NCBI GenBank assembly: GCA_913031145.1 | Contig: CAJWCO010000013.1 | Location: forward strand, 1 to 62,374 | DNA length: 62,374 nucleotides | Source of the DNA: an uncultured Cellvibrionales bacterium | GTDB taxonomy: Bacteria; Pseudomonadota; Gammaproteobacteria; Pseudomonadales; Porticoccaceae | Direction: 5' to 3' | Shown: in pieces, positions 50,575-59,028 of the stretch | Numbering within the stretch: the stretch's first letter is position 1 | Layout: each line of letters starts with the position of its first letter | Notes under the pieces: model-generated | The model's input: the letters and a program-made list of their open reading frames with translations, nothing else | Told to the model about the DNA's origin: nothing | The model's database searches: none | Position numbers and translations under genes: made by a program

Positions 50575-50599
50575 AACTAAATCGGTCTGAGAACCTCGC

Positions 50600-51577
50600 A
50601 TGCAAAATACCTACGGTATCCTCGGTGATGTGTCGCCGAATGAATTTTTAACTCACTATTGGCAACGCAAGCCACTGCTCGTACGCAATGCCTGGCCAAA
50701 CTTTATATCGCCCGTCACTGCCGATGAACTCGCCGGTCTGTCGTTGGAAGATGAGGTTGAATCGCGCTTGATTAGCGGGCCTGACTGGCAGGTTGAGAGT
50801 GGACCCTTTGATGAGAAGCGGTTTTCAGAATTAGCACCGAGCGACTGGACGTTGTTGGTCCAAGCGGTCGATTTATGGTTGCCCGACGTTGCACAGATCA
50901 TGGATCAATTTAACTTTTTGCCGCGATGGCGCATGGATGACATTATGATTAGTTATGCCGTCGATGGGGGGGGCGTGGGGGCTCACTATGATGAATACGA
51001 TGTCTTTCTTTTGCAGGGTGCGGGGCAAAGGCGTTGGGAAGTAGGTGAATCCTGCGACGAACACACACCACTTAGGAGCCACTCGCAGTTAAAAATAATA
51101 AAGGATTTCAACGCGAGTCAGGAATGGCTTCTGAATCCTGGAGACATGCTGTACGTTCCTCCGCGATGGTCTCACCACGGAATCGCAGTTGGCGACTGCA
51201 TGACGTATTCGGTCGGTTTCCGGTCGCCAAGTGCAAGTGACATGCTGGATGACTTAGCGACTGAGGTTCTCTCGCGGGGCACCATGCGGCAAGCACTCCG
51301 AGATCCCCCATTGCTACCGTGCAACGATAGCCTACACATCCCAAAGAGCTATGTAGAGCAAGTCCGAGCGCTCTTGCTGACCGTGCTTGACGATGAAAGG
51401 CTGCTCGGCGAATGGTTCGCACAGTACATGACGCAACCGAAGTACCCGCATCTAGTAGATCTCACGTCCGAGAGGCGCTGCGCTAACATTGACCTTCCAG
51501 TGGCAAACACTGCGAATTTGAATAACCGAGAGCGAGTTCATTTTTATAACGGCGATGTCGACGCCTCAAGGACTTAA
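50600..51577 (+). CDS. roxA: ribosomal oxygenase RoxA (YcfD), cupin 2-oxoglutarate hydroxylase
   Basis: Fe(II)/2-oxoglutarate JmjC-type oxygenase; E. coli YcfD hydroxylates an arginine of ribosomal protein L16. The 325-residue protein has H129 and D131 in GAHYDEYDVF and the second histidine H192 in VPPRWSHHG, a complete metal triad, then YSVGFRSPS. It is shorter than E. coli YcfD (373) at the C-terminus. Follows purB as in Pseudomonas. Its stop overlaps the ggt stop on the other strand by four bases. Confidence 0.9.
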   Translation: MQNTYGILGDVSPNEFLTHYWQRKPLLVRNAWPNFISPVTADELAGLSLEDEVESRLISGPDWQVESGPFDEKRFSELAPSDWTLLVQAVDLWLPDVAQIMDQFNFLPRWRMDDIMISYAVDGGGVGAHYDEYDVFLLQGAGQRRWEVGESCDEHTPLRSHSQLKIIKDFNASQEWLLNPGDMLYVPPRWSHHGIAVGDCMTYSVGFRSPSASDMLDDLATEVLSRGTMRQALRDPPLLPCNDSLHIPKSYVEQVRALLLTVLDDERLLGEWFAQYMTQPKYPHLVDLTSERRCANIDLPVANTANLNNRERVHFYNGDVDASRT

Positions 51578-53325
51578 TCGCGAATGGATTCTGCGACTGC
51601 TGCTGCATCTTCGCGTCGATAATCGGCGATGCCCGAAGTTCCCCCGTTGGGCTTCGCGGCAATGGAATTTGCCGCGCCCAGACGCCGCGGAGTGGCCCCT
51701 ATGTTGTGCCCCATATTTTTAAGTCTGTGAAGGGTGTCTTTGGATATTCCAACTTCGTAGTAAAGCTGATCGGGGATCCATTGATAATGGATCCTTGGTG
51801 CTGCTGTGGCCTCGGCGATATTCATATTAAAGTCTAGAAAATTTAGGACCACCTGAAGAACGACGGTAATAATCGTACTGCCACCCGGACTTCCCGTCGC
51901 CAACAGTGGCAGACCCTTTTTGTCAAAAACCAGCGCAGGCGTCATTGACGATAACGGACGCTTAGCCGGCGCAATTGCATTCGCCTCTCCGCCCACGAGG
52001 TTATACGAGTTTCGAGCGCCGGGTTTGGCGGCAAAATCGTCCATCTCGTTGTTGAGTAAAAATCCTGCGCCAATCACTGCGACACCACTTCCGTAAGCCC
52101 AATTCAATGTGTAGGTATTAGAAACCGCATTGCCCTCGGCATCCCACGTCGAAAAATGCGTCGTTTCAGTGCTTTCAACACGCTGTTCACGTAAGCCAGG
52201 GGCGACTTCGGCCGATGCAATAGCGTGCTTCACATCGATCTGTTGTCGAAGAGATTCAGCATACCGCTTGTCGGTTAATCGCGATTGCGGCACATCCACA
52301 AAGTCAGGGTCGCCCAAATACTGACTTCTATCTGCATATGCGCGCTGCATGGATGCCGCTAACCGATGAATATAGTCAGCGCTGTTGTGCCCTAACGCAC
52401 GAAGGTTCCAGCCCTCGAGGATATTTAACATTTGCACGAGATGAATGCCGCCTGACGAAGGGGGTGGCATAGAACATACCTGATGTTCGCGGTAGTTACC
52501 GCAGACGGGCTCACGTTCAACTACTCGGTAGTTCTTGAGGTCTTGACGCGTGATAACCCCTCCTGAACGAGCCATTTGCGCGACGATTTTTTCGGCGACG
52601 GCGCCTTGATAAAAACCCTCTGCCCCAAATTTAGAAATGCGCGACAGCGTGTCGGCTAAATCAGTTTGAACAAGCGTCTCACCCTGCACATAAACAACTC
52701 CAGAAGGCTTGTAAAAATACGCTGCCGATCCGGCATCCGCCTGAAGCCTTTTTTTACTCTTTTCAAGGGAGTCTGCCAACGCATAGGGAACCTTAAAGCC
52801 ATTGCGAGCTAAGGCAATTGCGGGGCTTAAAACGTCTATTAATGGTAAACGTCCATAGCGACGTTGCACATGCACTAAACCGGCAACCGTCCCGGGAACT
52901 CCGGAAGCCAAGCCACTGCCGAGTATTTTCGTTCGATCCACATCGCCATCAGACGTGAGAAACATTTCCGGTGATGCAGCAGATGGCGCCATTTCGCGAT
53001 AATCAATCGCTATCGTTTTACCCGTCGCCGCCAGATGAATCATCATAAAGCCACCACCGCCAAGATTTCCCGCCCGCGGAAGTGTAACCGCAAGCGCGAA
53101 CCCGGTTGCCACAGCCGCATCGATAGCGTTTCCTCCCGAAGCAAGAATCTGGGCACCCACGCGACTCGCCAATGCGTCTTGAGACGACACCATACCCCGC
53201 TCGCCGCTCGCCGGAAAAAACTGTGCCTCCGAGGAGTTTCGTGCGCCCTCGCGCGCGTCGCTCGGTTGCGCCAACCCAGGAGCAACCGCTAGCACAATCG
53301 CTAAAATCCACTGGTATCGTCGCAT
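51574..53325 (-). CDS. ggt: gamma-glutamyltranspeptidase
   Basis: Periplasmic self-cleaving enzyme that hydrolyses glutathione and transfers gamma-glutamyl groups. The 583-residue precursor has a signal peptide (MRRYQWILAIVLAVAPG), ASGGNAIDAAVATGFAL, GLASGVPGTVAGL, the autoprocessing threonine in TTHFSTWDAEGNAVS and the TGSPGGSTIITVV loop. ATG 53325 with AAGGA upstream is preferred over an extension to 53370. It can supply Cys-Gly and glutamate from glutathione. Confidence 0.94.
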   Translation of the reverse strand: MRRYQWILAIVLAVAPGLAQPSDAREGARNSSEAQFFPASGERGMVSSQDALASRVGAQILASGGNAIDAAVATGFALAVTLPRAGNLGGGGFMMIHLAATGKTIAIDYREMAPSAASPEMFLTSDGDVDRTKILGSGLASGVPGTVAGLVHVQRRYGRLPLIDVLSPAIALARNGFKVPYALADSLEKSKKRLQADAGSAAYFYKPSGVVYVQGETLVQTDLADTLSRISKFGAEGFYQGAVAEKIVAQMARSGGVITRQDLKNYRVVEREPVCGNYREHQVCSMPPPSSGGIHLVQMLNILEGWNLRALGHNSADYIHRLAASMQRAYADRSQYLGDPDFVDVPQSRLTDKRYAESLRQQIDVKHAIASAEVAPGLREQRVESTETTHFSTWDAEGNAVSNTYTLNWAYGSGVAVIGAGFLLNNEMDDFAAKPGARNSYNLVGGEANAIAPAKRPLSSMTPALVFDKKGLPLLATGSPGGSTIITVVLQVVLNFLDFNMNIAEATAAPRIHYQWIPDQLYYEVGISKDTLHRLKNMGHNIGATPRRLGAANSIAAKPNGGTSGIADYRREDAAAVAESIRD

Positions 53326-53522
53326 AGCCGTTCCTTGGTTGTTCTTGAGGTCATTATTCACAGAATGCATTGTTGGCGCATCTCACAGTTTCATTATTTT
53401 TACATGACTCAGCAAACCAACCGCAAGAACCATTTCGTTGCAGGCTGTGGGATGCGGGAAACACAGTATTTTACCAAGGCACTGCCGATGAGTTCCGATT
53501 TCGTCATCGAAATAGAGATCGG

Positions 53523-54017
53523 CTATAGTAATTTTTTGGTGGCGACAATGACGCCATTGTTATCCGCATAAACGTACGCCCCCGGCCGAAAGGTGGTGCC
53601 GCCTAATGTCACGTTTATGCCGACATCGCCCGCACCTTTTCGATTTGTTTTGCGAGGATGACTCGCCAACGCCTGAACGCCTATATCCATCGCCCTTATT
53701 TCATCTACATCGCGGATACATCCATAAATAATCAATCCACCCCACCCATTTTCAACGGCTTGAGCAGCAAGACCGTCGCCTAAGTATGCACAGCGTAGGC
53801 TCCCTCCTCCATCCACGACGATAACACGCCCGTGACCCGCAAGGGCCACCATTTCTTTAATGCGCGAATTATCTTCAAAGCATTTAACGGTGATAATTTG
53901 CCCACCAAATTTCTGGCGGCCGCCGTAGTTTATAAACACAGGTTCAACCACCGAAACCCAATCCGAATATTGATCACACAGATCGGGCGTCGATAGATGA
54001 GTCTCCGTGGAAATCAC
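53523..54017 (-). CDS. rraA: RraA family protein (RNase E inhibitor or related aldolase)
   Basis: A 164-residue protein matching E. coli RraA, with [19 protein letters not shown] (two parts), [10 protein letters not shown] and [17 protein letters not shown]. RraA binds RNase E and inhibits it. The segment [13 protein letters not shown] carries Arg102-Asp103, whereas E. coli RraA has Arg-Gln; the Arg-Asp pair is the metal/substrate motif of the related 4-hydroxy-4-methyl-2-oxoglutarate aldolases. So either function, or both, is possible. Its start overlaps the glcB stop (ATGA). Confidence 0.88.
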   Translation of the reverse strand: MISTETHLSTPDLCDQYSDWVSVVEPVFINYGGRQKFGGQIITVKCFEDNSRIKEMVALAGHGRVIVVDGGGSLRCAYLGDGLAAQAVENGWGGLIIYGCIRDVDEIRAMDIGVQALASHPRKTNRKGAGDVGINVTLGGTTFRPGAYVYADNNGVIVATKKLL

Positions 54018-56188
54018 GATGCCTGTAACTTCTGTCTCAGACGATATTCATGGAGGAGCGGTTCGGTGTATCCATTGGGCTGTTCTACCCCCTTAAAAAT
54101 AAGGTCAGAAGCCGCTTGGAATGCCAAGCTCGATGCGAAATCAGGACCCATCGGACGATACTCAGAGTCACCCATATTTTGCTCATCGACAATACTGGCC
54201 ATGCGTTGCAACGTCGCCTTTATCTGCTCCGGTGAACACACACCATGATGGAGCCAGTTGGCGAGATGCTGACTCGAAATGCGCAGTGTTGCTCGATCCT
54301 CCATTAATCCTACATTGTCAATATCCGGTACTTTAGAACACCCTATCCCTTGGTTAACCCAGCGCACTACGTACCCGAGCATACCTTGAATATTGTTATC
54401 CAATTCCCTCTGGATCGCTTTCGCATTCATTGTTTGTTCGTGCAATAGTGGAATATCTAGAAGGTCATCGACCGACGCGAGAGTCCGCTCACAAATCGCC
54501 ACTTGCCGTGCCGCCACGTCAATCTGATGGTAGTGAACCGCATGCAGCGTTGCCGCTGTTGGAGAAGGCACCCACGCCGTACTAGCACCCGAATTTGGGT
54601 GGTCGATTTTTTTCAACATCATGTCTGCCATGTTGTCAGGCATCGCCCACATGCCCTTACCGATTTGACCCTTACCGCCCATGCCACACGCCAGACCAAT
54701 ATCTACATTACGATCCTCATAGGCAGAGATCCATTTTCGGGATTTAAGCTCAGCTTTACAGGCAAAAGGCCCCGCTAGCATACTGGTATGGATCTCATCG
54801 CCAGTGCGATCCAGAAATCCCGTGTTAATAAATACCACACGCTCTTTCACTGCGCGAATACATTCCTTTAAATTAATCGATGTGCGCCGCTCCTCGTCCA
54901 TAATGCCGACTTTAATCGTGTACCTCGCTAATCCCACCAGATCTTCCACAGCACTAAATAAGTCGTGGGTGAACGCGACCTCTTCAGGACCATGCATTTT
55001 TGGCTTCACGATATATACGTTACCGCATTTTGAATTAACGTATTTTGATTTCCCGCGCAGGTCATATAGCCCAATAAGAGTCGACATAAAAGCGTCAACA
55101 ATGCCTTCGGGTACTTCATTGCCCAGCGCGTTTAGAACTGTAGAGGTTGTCATTAAATGGCCAACGTTCCGAACAAACATGAGCGCCCGCCCTGAAAGTT
55201 CAAAGGGGGCCTCATCAGGACCCAAATATAACCGGTCAGCGGCCATTGTTCGCTCAAAATTGTGGGTCGAGCGCGACACTGTTTCAGATAAGGTTCCGCG
55301 CATCAATCCCATCCAGTTGCGATAAGCAAGGGTCTTGTCTGCTGAATCAACTGCGACCACTGAGTCCTCGCAATCCATGATCGTTGTTAGGGCGGCCTCA
55401 AGAACGATATCTTTCACGTGCGCATGATCAGAAGCGCCCACATTATTATAAGAATCTACCTGAATTTCTACATGCAAATTGTTGTTTAGTAACAAAATAG
55501 AACTTGGCTTGTTTTTATCTCCCAAATAACCGACCCATTTTTCCGGAGACTTTAATCGCGCAGTCTCCCCACTGATTTGTTCGACGATCAGCATTTTATC
55601 TGCGATTTTATAGATCCGCGTGTCGTGATGACTGCCGTTGGTTAGAGGGAATGCTTGGTCAAGAAAGTCTCTACCGTAGGCAATGACTTTTGCGCCACGT
55701 AGAGGGTTGTAAGCACCCAACTTTTCTGCAGCATCTGCGTCGGAGATAACGTCATTACCATATAACGCGTCGTAAAGACTTCCCCAACGTGCATTCGCGG
55801 CATTCACGGCGAACCGCGCATTCATAATTGGAACAACTAATTGCGGCCCCGCCTGCAAGGCAATTTCGGAATCCACCGCGGCAGGCGAAACAGTAAAGTC
55901 ATCGCCATCGGGTATCAGGTATCCAATGTCGCTGAGGTACGTCTTGTAGTTATCAAAGTCGAAGATGCCTTGATTATCTATGTGCCATGCGTCGATGAGT
56001 TTTTGCAGCGTCACACGCTTCACCAACAAATCATTGTTGCGAGGCATAAAAACGTCAACAATATGTGCGAAACCTGCCCAGATTTTTTCAGCATCAAGGC
56101 CCAAATCAATGCAAATAGTTCGGCTCACTAAGTCGTGTAATTCACTTGATACACGTAAGCCCGACTGCTCGATATATTCTGTTTTCAT
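54014..56188 (-). CDS. glcB: malate synthase G
   Basis: Condenses glyoxylate and acetyl-CoA to malate, second step of the glyoxylate shunt. The 724-residue single-chain G form has [32 protein letters not shown]-like, [14 protein letters not shown]-like, and [16 protein letters not shown] motifs in order. ATG 56188 gives the E. coli GlcB length and has GGAGAGTGGG before it. Followed by overlapping rraA; aceA lies 1.2 kb away, divergent, across a LysR gene. Confidence 0.96.
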   Translation of the reverse strand: MKTEYIEQSGLRVSSELHDLVSRTICIDLGLDAEKIWAGFAHIVDVFMPRNNDLLVKRVTLQKLIDAWHIDNQGIFDFDNYKTYLSDIGYLIPDGDDFTVSPAAVDSEIALQAGPQLVVPIMNARFAVNAANARWGSLYDALYGNDVISDADAAEKLGAYNPLRGAKVIAYGRDFLDQAFPLTNGSHHDTRIYKIADKMLIVEQISGETARLKSPEKWVGYLGDKNKPSSILLLNNNLHVEIQVDSYNNVGASDHAHVKDIVLEAALTTIMDCEDSVVAVDSADKTLAYRNWMGLMRGTLSETVSRSTHNFERTMAADRLYLGPDEAPFELSGRALMFVRNVGHLMTTSTVLNALGNEVPEGIVDAFMSTLIGLYDLRGKSKYVNSKCGNVYIVKPKMHGPEEVAFTHDLFSAVEDLVGLARYTIKVGIMDEERRTSINLKECIRAVKERVVFINTGFLDRTGDEIHTSMLAGPFACKAELKSRKWISAYEDRNVDIGLACGMGGKGQIGKGMWAMPDNMADMMLKKIDHPNSGASTAWVPSPTAATLHAVHYHQIDVAARQVAICERTLASVDDLLDIPLLHEQTMNAKAIQRELDNNIQGMLGYVVRWVNQGIGCSKVPDIDNVGLMEDRATLRISSQHLANWLHHGVCSPEQIKATLQRMASIVDEQNMGDSEYRPMGPDFASSLAFQAASDLIFKGVEQPNGYTEPLLHEYRLRQKLQAS

Positions 56189-56245
56189 CCCACTCTCCGT
56201 GTCGTCATTCAACGCAGTAATAAGCCGGCAGATCATAGGTAGTGT

Positions 56246-56270
56246 GCTAATGTAGGTCTAGCTTATTAGC
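56246..56270. promoter_or_regulatory. inverted repeat upstream of glcB, candidate LysR-type operator
   Basis: GCTAAT (56246-56251) and ATTAGC (56265-56270) are separated by 13 bases, a dyad with T-N11-A spacing inside it as LysR regulators bind. It lies 60-80 bases upstream of glcB, just behind the LysR gene. Candidate only. Confidence 0.4.
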
Positions 56271-56311
56271 GCAATCCTCTCTATTCACCAACCAAATAGC
56301 GGTTTGCTGTC

Positions 56312-57253
56312 TCAGCACACGACCATTTCTGACACTGACTTGATAATCTTCCGCATCCATCGGTGACCGGGGTCATGTTGTAACAAAGGACTCCACACCA
56401 TTTTAAGCCGCATCCGTGGGATGCTAAAGGGCGGATCAAGAATGACCATTTTTGGGTTTTTACGGATACCGCGCGTCGCCAACGTCGGAATTGTCACAAT
56501 GAGATGTTCTTGCTCACCCAGCATCAGCGCGGCTTGGTAATGCCGAGTAAAAACGCTTATCTCGCGTGTATGGTTTAAACTACGCAATGCCTCGTCGACC
56601 CACCCAAGCCGCTGCACGTCGTCGGGCCTCATGCCAACGCCTACACCCATTCCAGTCTTACTCACCCAGACATGTTTTTGTGCTAAATAAGTATCTAGGT
56701 TCCAATTCTTCACCACCGGATTGTCTGCATTGACAACGCACGAAAAACTGTCGTCCCACAGATGAATTTGGTGGAACGACTGGGGCAGGGTATTAAAGCG
56801 ATTGATAACCAGATCGACTTTGCCGCGCTCGACATCATGAAAACTGACATCACTCGGCGTCATAATGTCGAGCCGAATATTCGGAGCTTCAAGCCGAAGT
56901 CTCGCTAACAGTAAAGGTAATAACGTGACCTCAGTGTAGTCGCTCGCCATAATCCGAAAGATACGACTACTTAGCTCAGGATTAAATTTCGCCTGCGGCA
57001 TCACGGCTTGCTCTGCCGCGCATATTACTTTACGAACCATCGGCTTGAGCTCCAAGGCGCGTTCAGTTGGTGTCATCCCATCGCTAGTGCGCACAAGGAT
57101 AGGGTCACCCAATAAATCACGTAAACGGCGCAAGCTATTCGACATGGCTGGCTGGCTGATACCTAACTCTTCTGCCGCACGCGTCACGTTGCATTCACGC
57201 AAAAGTACGTCTAAGTAAACCAATAAATTTAAATCCACACGCGATATATTCAT
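56312..57253 (-). CDS. LysR family transcriptional regulator
   Basis: A 313-residue LysR protein: N-terminal winged helix-turn-helix (LNLLVYLDVLLRECNVTRAAEEL in parts, GISQPAMSNSLRRLRDLLGD) and a periplasmic-binding-like effector domain. The subgroup resembles NodD/LeuO-type regulators with PTERALELKPMVR. It lies between glcB (same strand) and aceA (divergent), so it probably governs the glyoxylate shunt, with an intermediate of that pathway as likely inducer. ATG 57253 fits the family; the frame is open to 57280. Confidence 0.88.
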   Translation of the reverse strand: MNISRVDLNLLVYLDVLLRECNVTRAAEELGISQPAMSNSLRRLRDLLGDPILVRTSDGMTPTERALELKPMVRKVICAAEQAVMPQAKFNPELSSRIFRIMASDYTEVTLLPLLLARLRLEAPNIRLDIMTPSDVSFHDVERGKVDLVINRFNTLPQSFHQIHLWDDSFSCVVNADNPVVKNWNLDTYLAQKHVWVSKTGMGVGVGMRPDDVQRLGWVDEALRSLNHTREISVFTRHYQAALMLGEQEHLIVTIPTLATRGIRKNPKMVILDPPFSIPRMRLKMVWSPLLQHDPGHRWMRKIIKSVSEMVVC

Positions 57254-57274
57254 ACAATAAATACCAAAAATATA

Positions 57275-57313
57275 AATCATAAATTCGATTAATTATCCAA
57301 TCATACTTATTAT
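57275..57313 (+). promoter_or_regulatory. aceA upstream region with -10 and small dyad
   Basis: TATTAT (57308-57313) could be the -10 of aceA; the -35 region (TCGATT) is weak, as at activator-dependent promoters. The dyad AATC-N8-GATT (57275-57290) overlaps it and could bind the divergent LysR regulator. Confidence 0.35.
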
Positions 57314-57368
57314 GCTCGACCAGTCAACGTTAGCGGCCCTATAAAAATTATCGTAAAGAGGTAACACC

Positions 57369-58964
57369 ATGACTAAATATGATGACGATATCGCTCAAAT
57401 GACCGAGCTAATGAGCAAAAAATCAGGTGCTTGGAGCGCGATCAGCGCGAAGTATGCCGCGCGAATGCGTGCGCAAAATCAGTTTAAAACTGGATTAGAT
57501 ATTGCAAAATATACCGCGAGTATTATGCGCAGAGATATGCAGGACTACGACGCCGACGCGAGTGCGTACACTCAGTCTCTGGGTTGCTGGCATGGCTTCA
57601 TCGGCCAACAAAAACTCATTGCAATAAAAAAACATCACGGGACGACCAGTAAGCGATACCTGTATCTGTCGGGGTGGATGGTTGCGGCCTTGCGCTCTCA
57701 GTTCGGCCCTCTTCCCGATCAGTCAATGCACGAAAAAACATCTGTTGCTGATCTTATCGAAGAACTCTACACCTTTTTACGTCAGGCGGATGCTCGCGTT
57801 CTAGGTGATTTATTTAGAGACTATGATGCGGCTGAATCTTCAGGCAAGACTCCGTTAATGGCAGAAATTCAGTCCAAGATCGATAACTTTGAAACGCATG
57901 TCGTGCCAATTATCGCTGATATCGATGCCGGATTTGGTAATGAAGAAGCCACATACCTGCTAGCAAAACGGATGATTGAGGCAGGAGCCTGCTGTATACA
58001 GCTTGAAAATCAAGTTTCGGACGCAAAACAATGCGGTCATCAGGACGGAAAGGTCACCGTACCACATGAAGATTTTTTGTCGAAAATTAATGCTGTGCGA
58101 TATGCCTTTCTCGAATTAGGTGTTGATGACGGTGTAATTGTTGCTAGAACCGACTCTTTAGGTGCGGGGTTAACACAGAAAATTCCGGTGTCTCGCCAAC
58201 CGGGCGATCTGGCGTCGCAGTATAACCAATTCCTTAAAACATCGCCCGTCGATACGATTGACGACATTGCCGAGGGCGACACCGCGATAAAAATAGACGG
58301 GCAGTTGGTCATACCCGAGCGATTGCCAAATGGTCTCTTTCGGTTTAAAGAAGGGACCGGTGAAGCACGCTGCGTCATGGATTGCATTACGAGTTTGCAA
58401 AACGGAGCAGATTTACTTTGGATCGAAACAGAAAAACCTCATATTGGTCAAATTGGCGCCATGGTTGATGAAATCCGCAAAGTCGTTCCGACCGCAAAAC
58501 TGGTATACAACAACTCGCCATCATTTAACTGGACACTTAGCTTCCGTCAGCAAGTCTTTGATTTATGGAGAGAAGATGATAGGGATACGTCGGACTATGA
58601 GCGCTCTGACCTGATGAACGTTTGCTACGACGAGAGTCCACTCGCGGCGGCAGCTGATGACAAAATTCGATCATTCCAAGCCGATGCCTCGTTGCATGCG
58701 GGGATCTTTCACCACCTGATCACTCTTCCCACTTACCATACCGCCGCACTTTCCACTGATAATCTGGCAAAAGGTTATTTCGGCGATCAAGGAATGCTAG
58801 CGTATGTCGCCGGCGTTCAGCGTAATGAGATTCGTCAAGGGATCGACTGTGTCAAGCATCAGGCGATGGCAGGGTCAAATATCGGAGATGATCATAAAGA
58901 GTACTTCTCTGGCGACTACGCTCTGAAGGCCTCCGGTAAAGACAATACCATGAATCAGTTTTAG
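57369..58964 (+). CDS. aceA: isocitrate lyase (long form)
   Basis: Cleaves isocitrate to glyoxylate and succinate. The 531-residue protein is the long form seen in Pseudomonas aeruginosa, about 100 residues longer than E. coli AceA. PIIADIDAGFGNEEATYLLA binds substrate, and the catalytic cysteine C222 lies in KQCGH (220-224), where E. coli has KKCGH. YNNSPSFNW and the late LPTYHTAALS follow. GAGG precedes the ATG. Divergent from the LysR regulator and clustered with glcB. Confidence 0.96.
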   Translation: MTKYDDDIAQMTELMSKKSGAWSAISAKYAARMRAQNQFKTGLDIAKYTASIMRRDMQDYDADASAYTQSLGCWHGFIGQQKLIAIKKHHGTTSKRYLYLSGWMVAALRSQFGPLPDQSMHEKTSVADLIEELYTFLRQADARVLGDLFRDYDAAESSGKTPLMAEIQSKIDNFETHVVPIIADIDAGFGNEEATYLLAKRMIEAGACCIQLENQVSDAKQCGHQDGKVTVPHEDFLSKINAVRYAFLELGVDDGVIVARTDSLGAGLTQKIPVSRQPGDLASQYNQFLKTSPVDTIDDIAEGDTAIKIDGQLVIPERLPNGLFRFKEGTGEARCVMDCITSLQNGADLLWIETEKPHIGQIGAMVDEIRKVVPTAKLVYNNSPSFNWTLSFRQQVFDLWREDDRDTSDYERSDLMNVCYDESPLAAAADDKIRSFQADASLHAGIFHHLITLPTYHTAALSTDNLAKGYFGDQGMLAYVAGVQRNEIRQGIDCVKHQAMAGSNIGDDHKEYFSGDYALKASGKDNTMNQF

Positions 58965-59028
58965 TCTGAGGAAGAAAAGCGTAATCAAGGGAACCGCTCA
59001 TTGCCGCTGGTAAAACGTGAAGCAAGGA

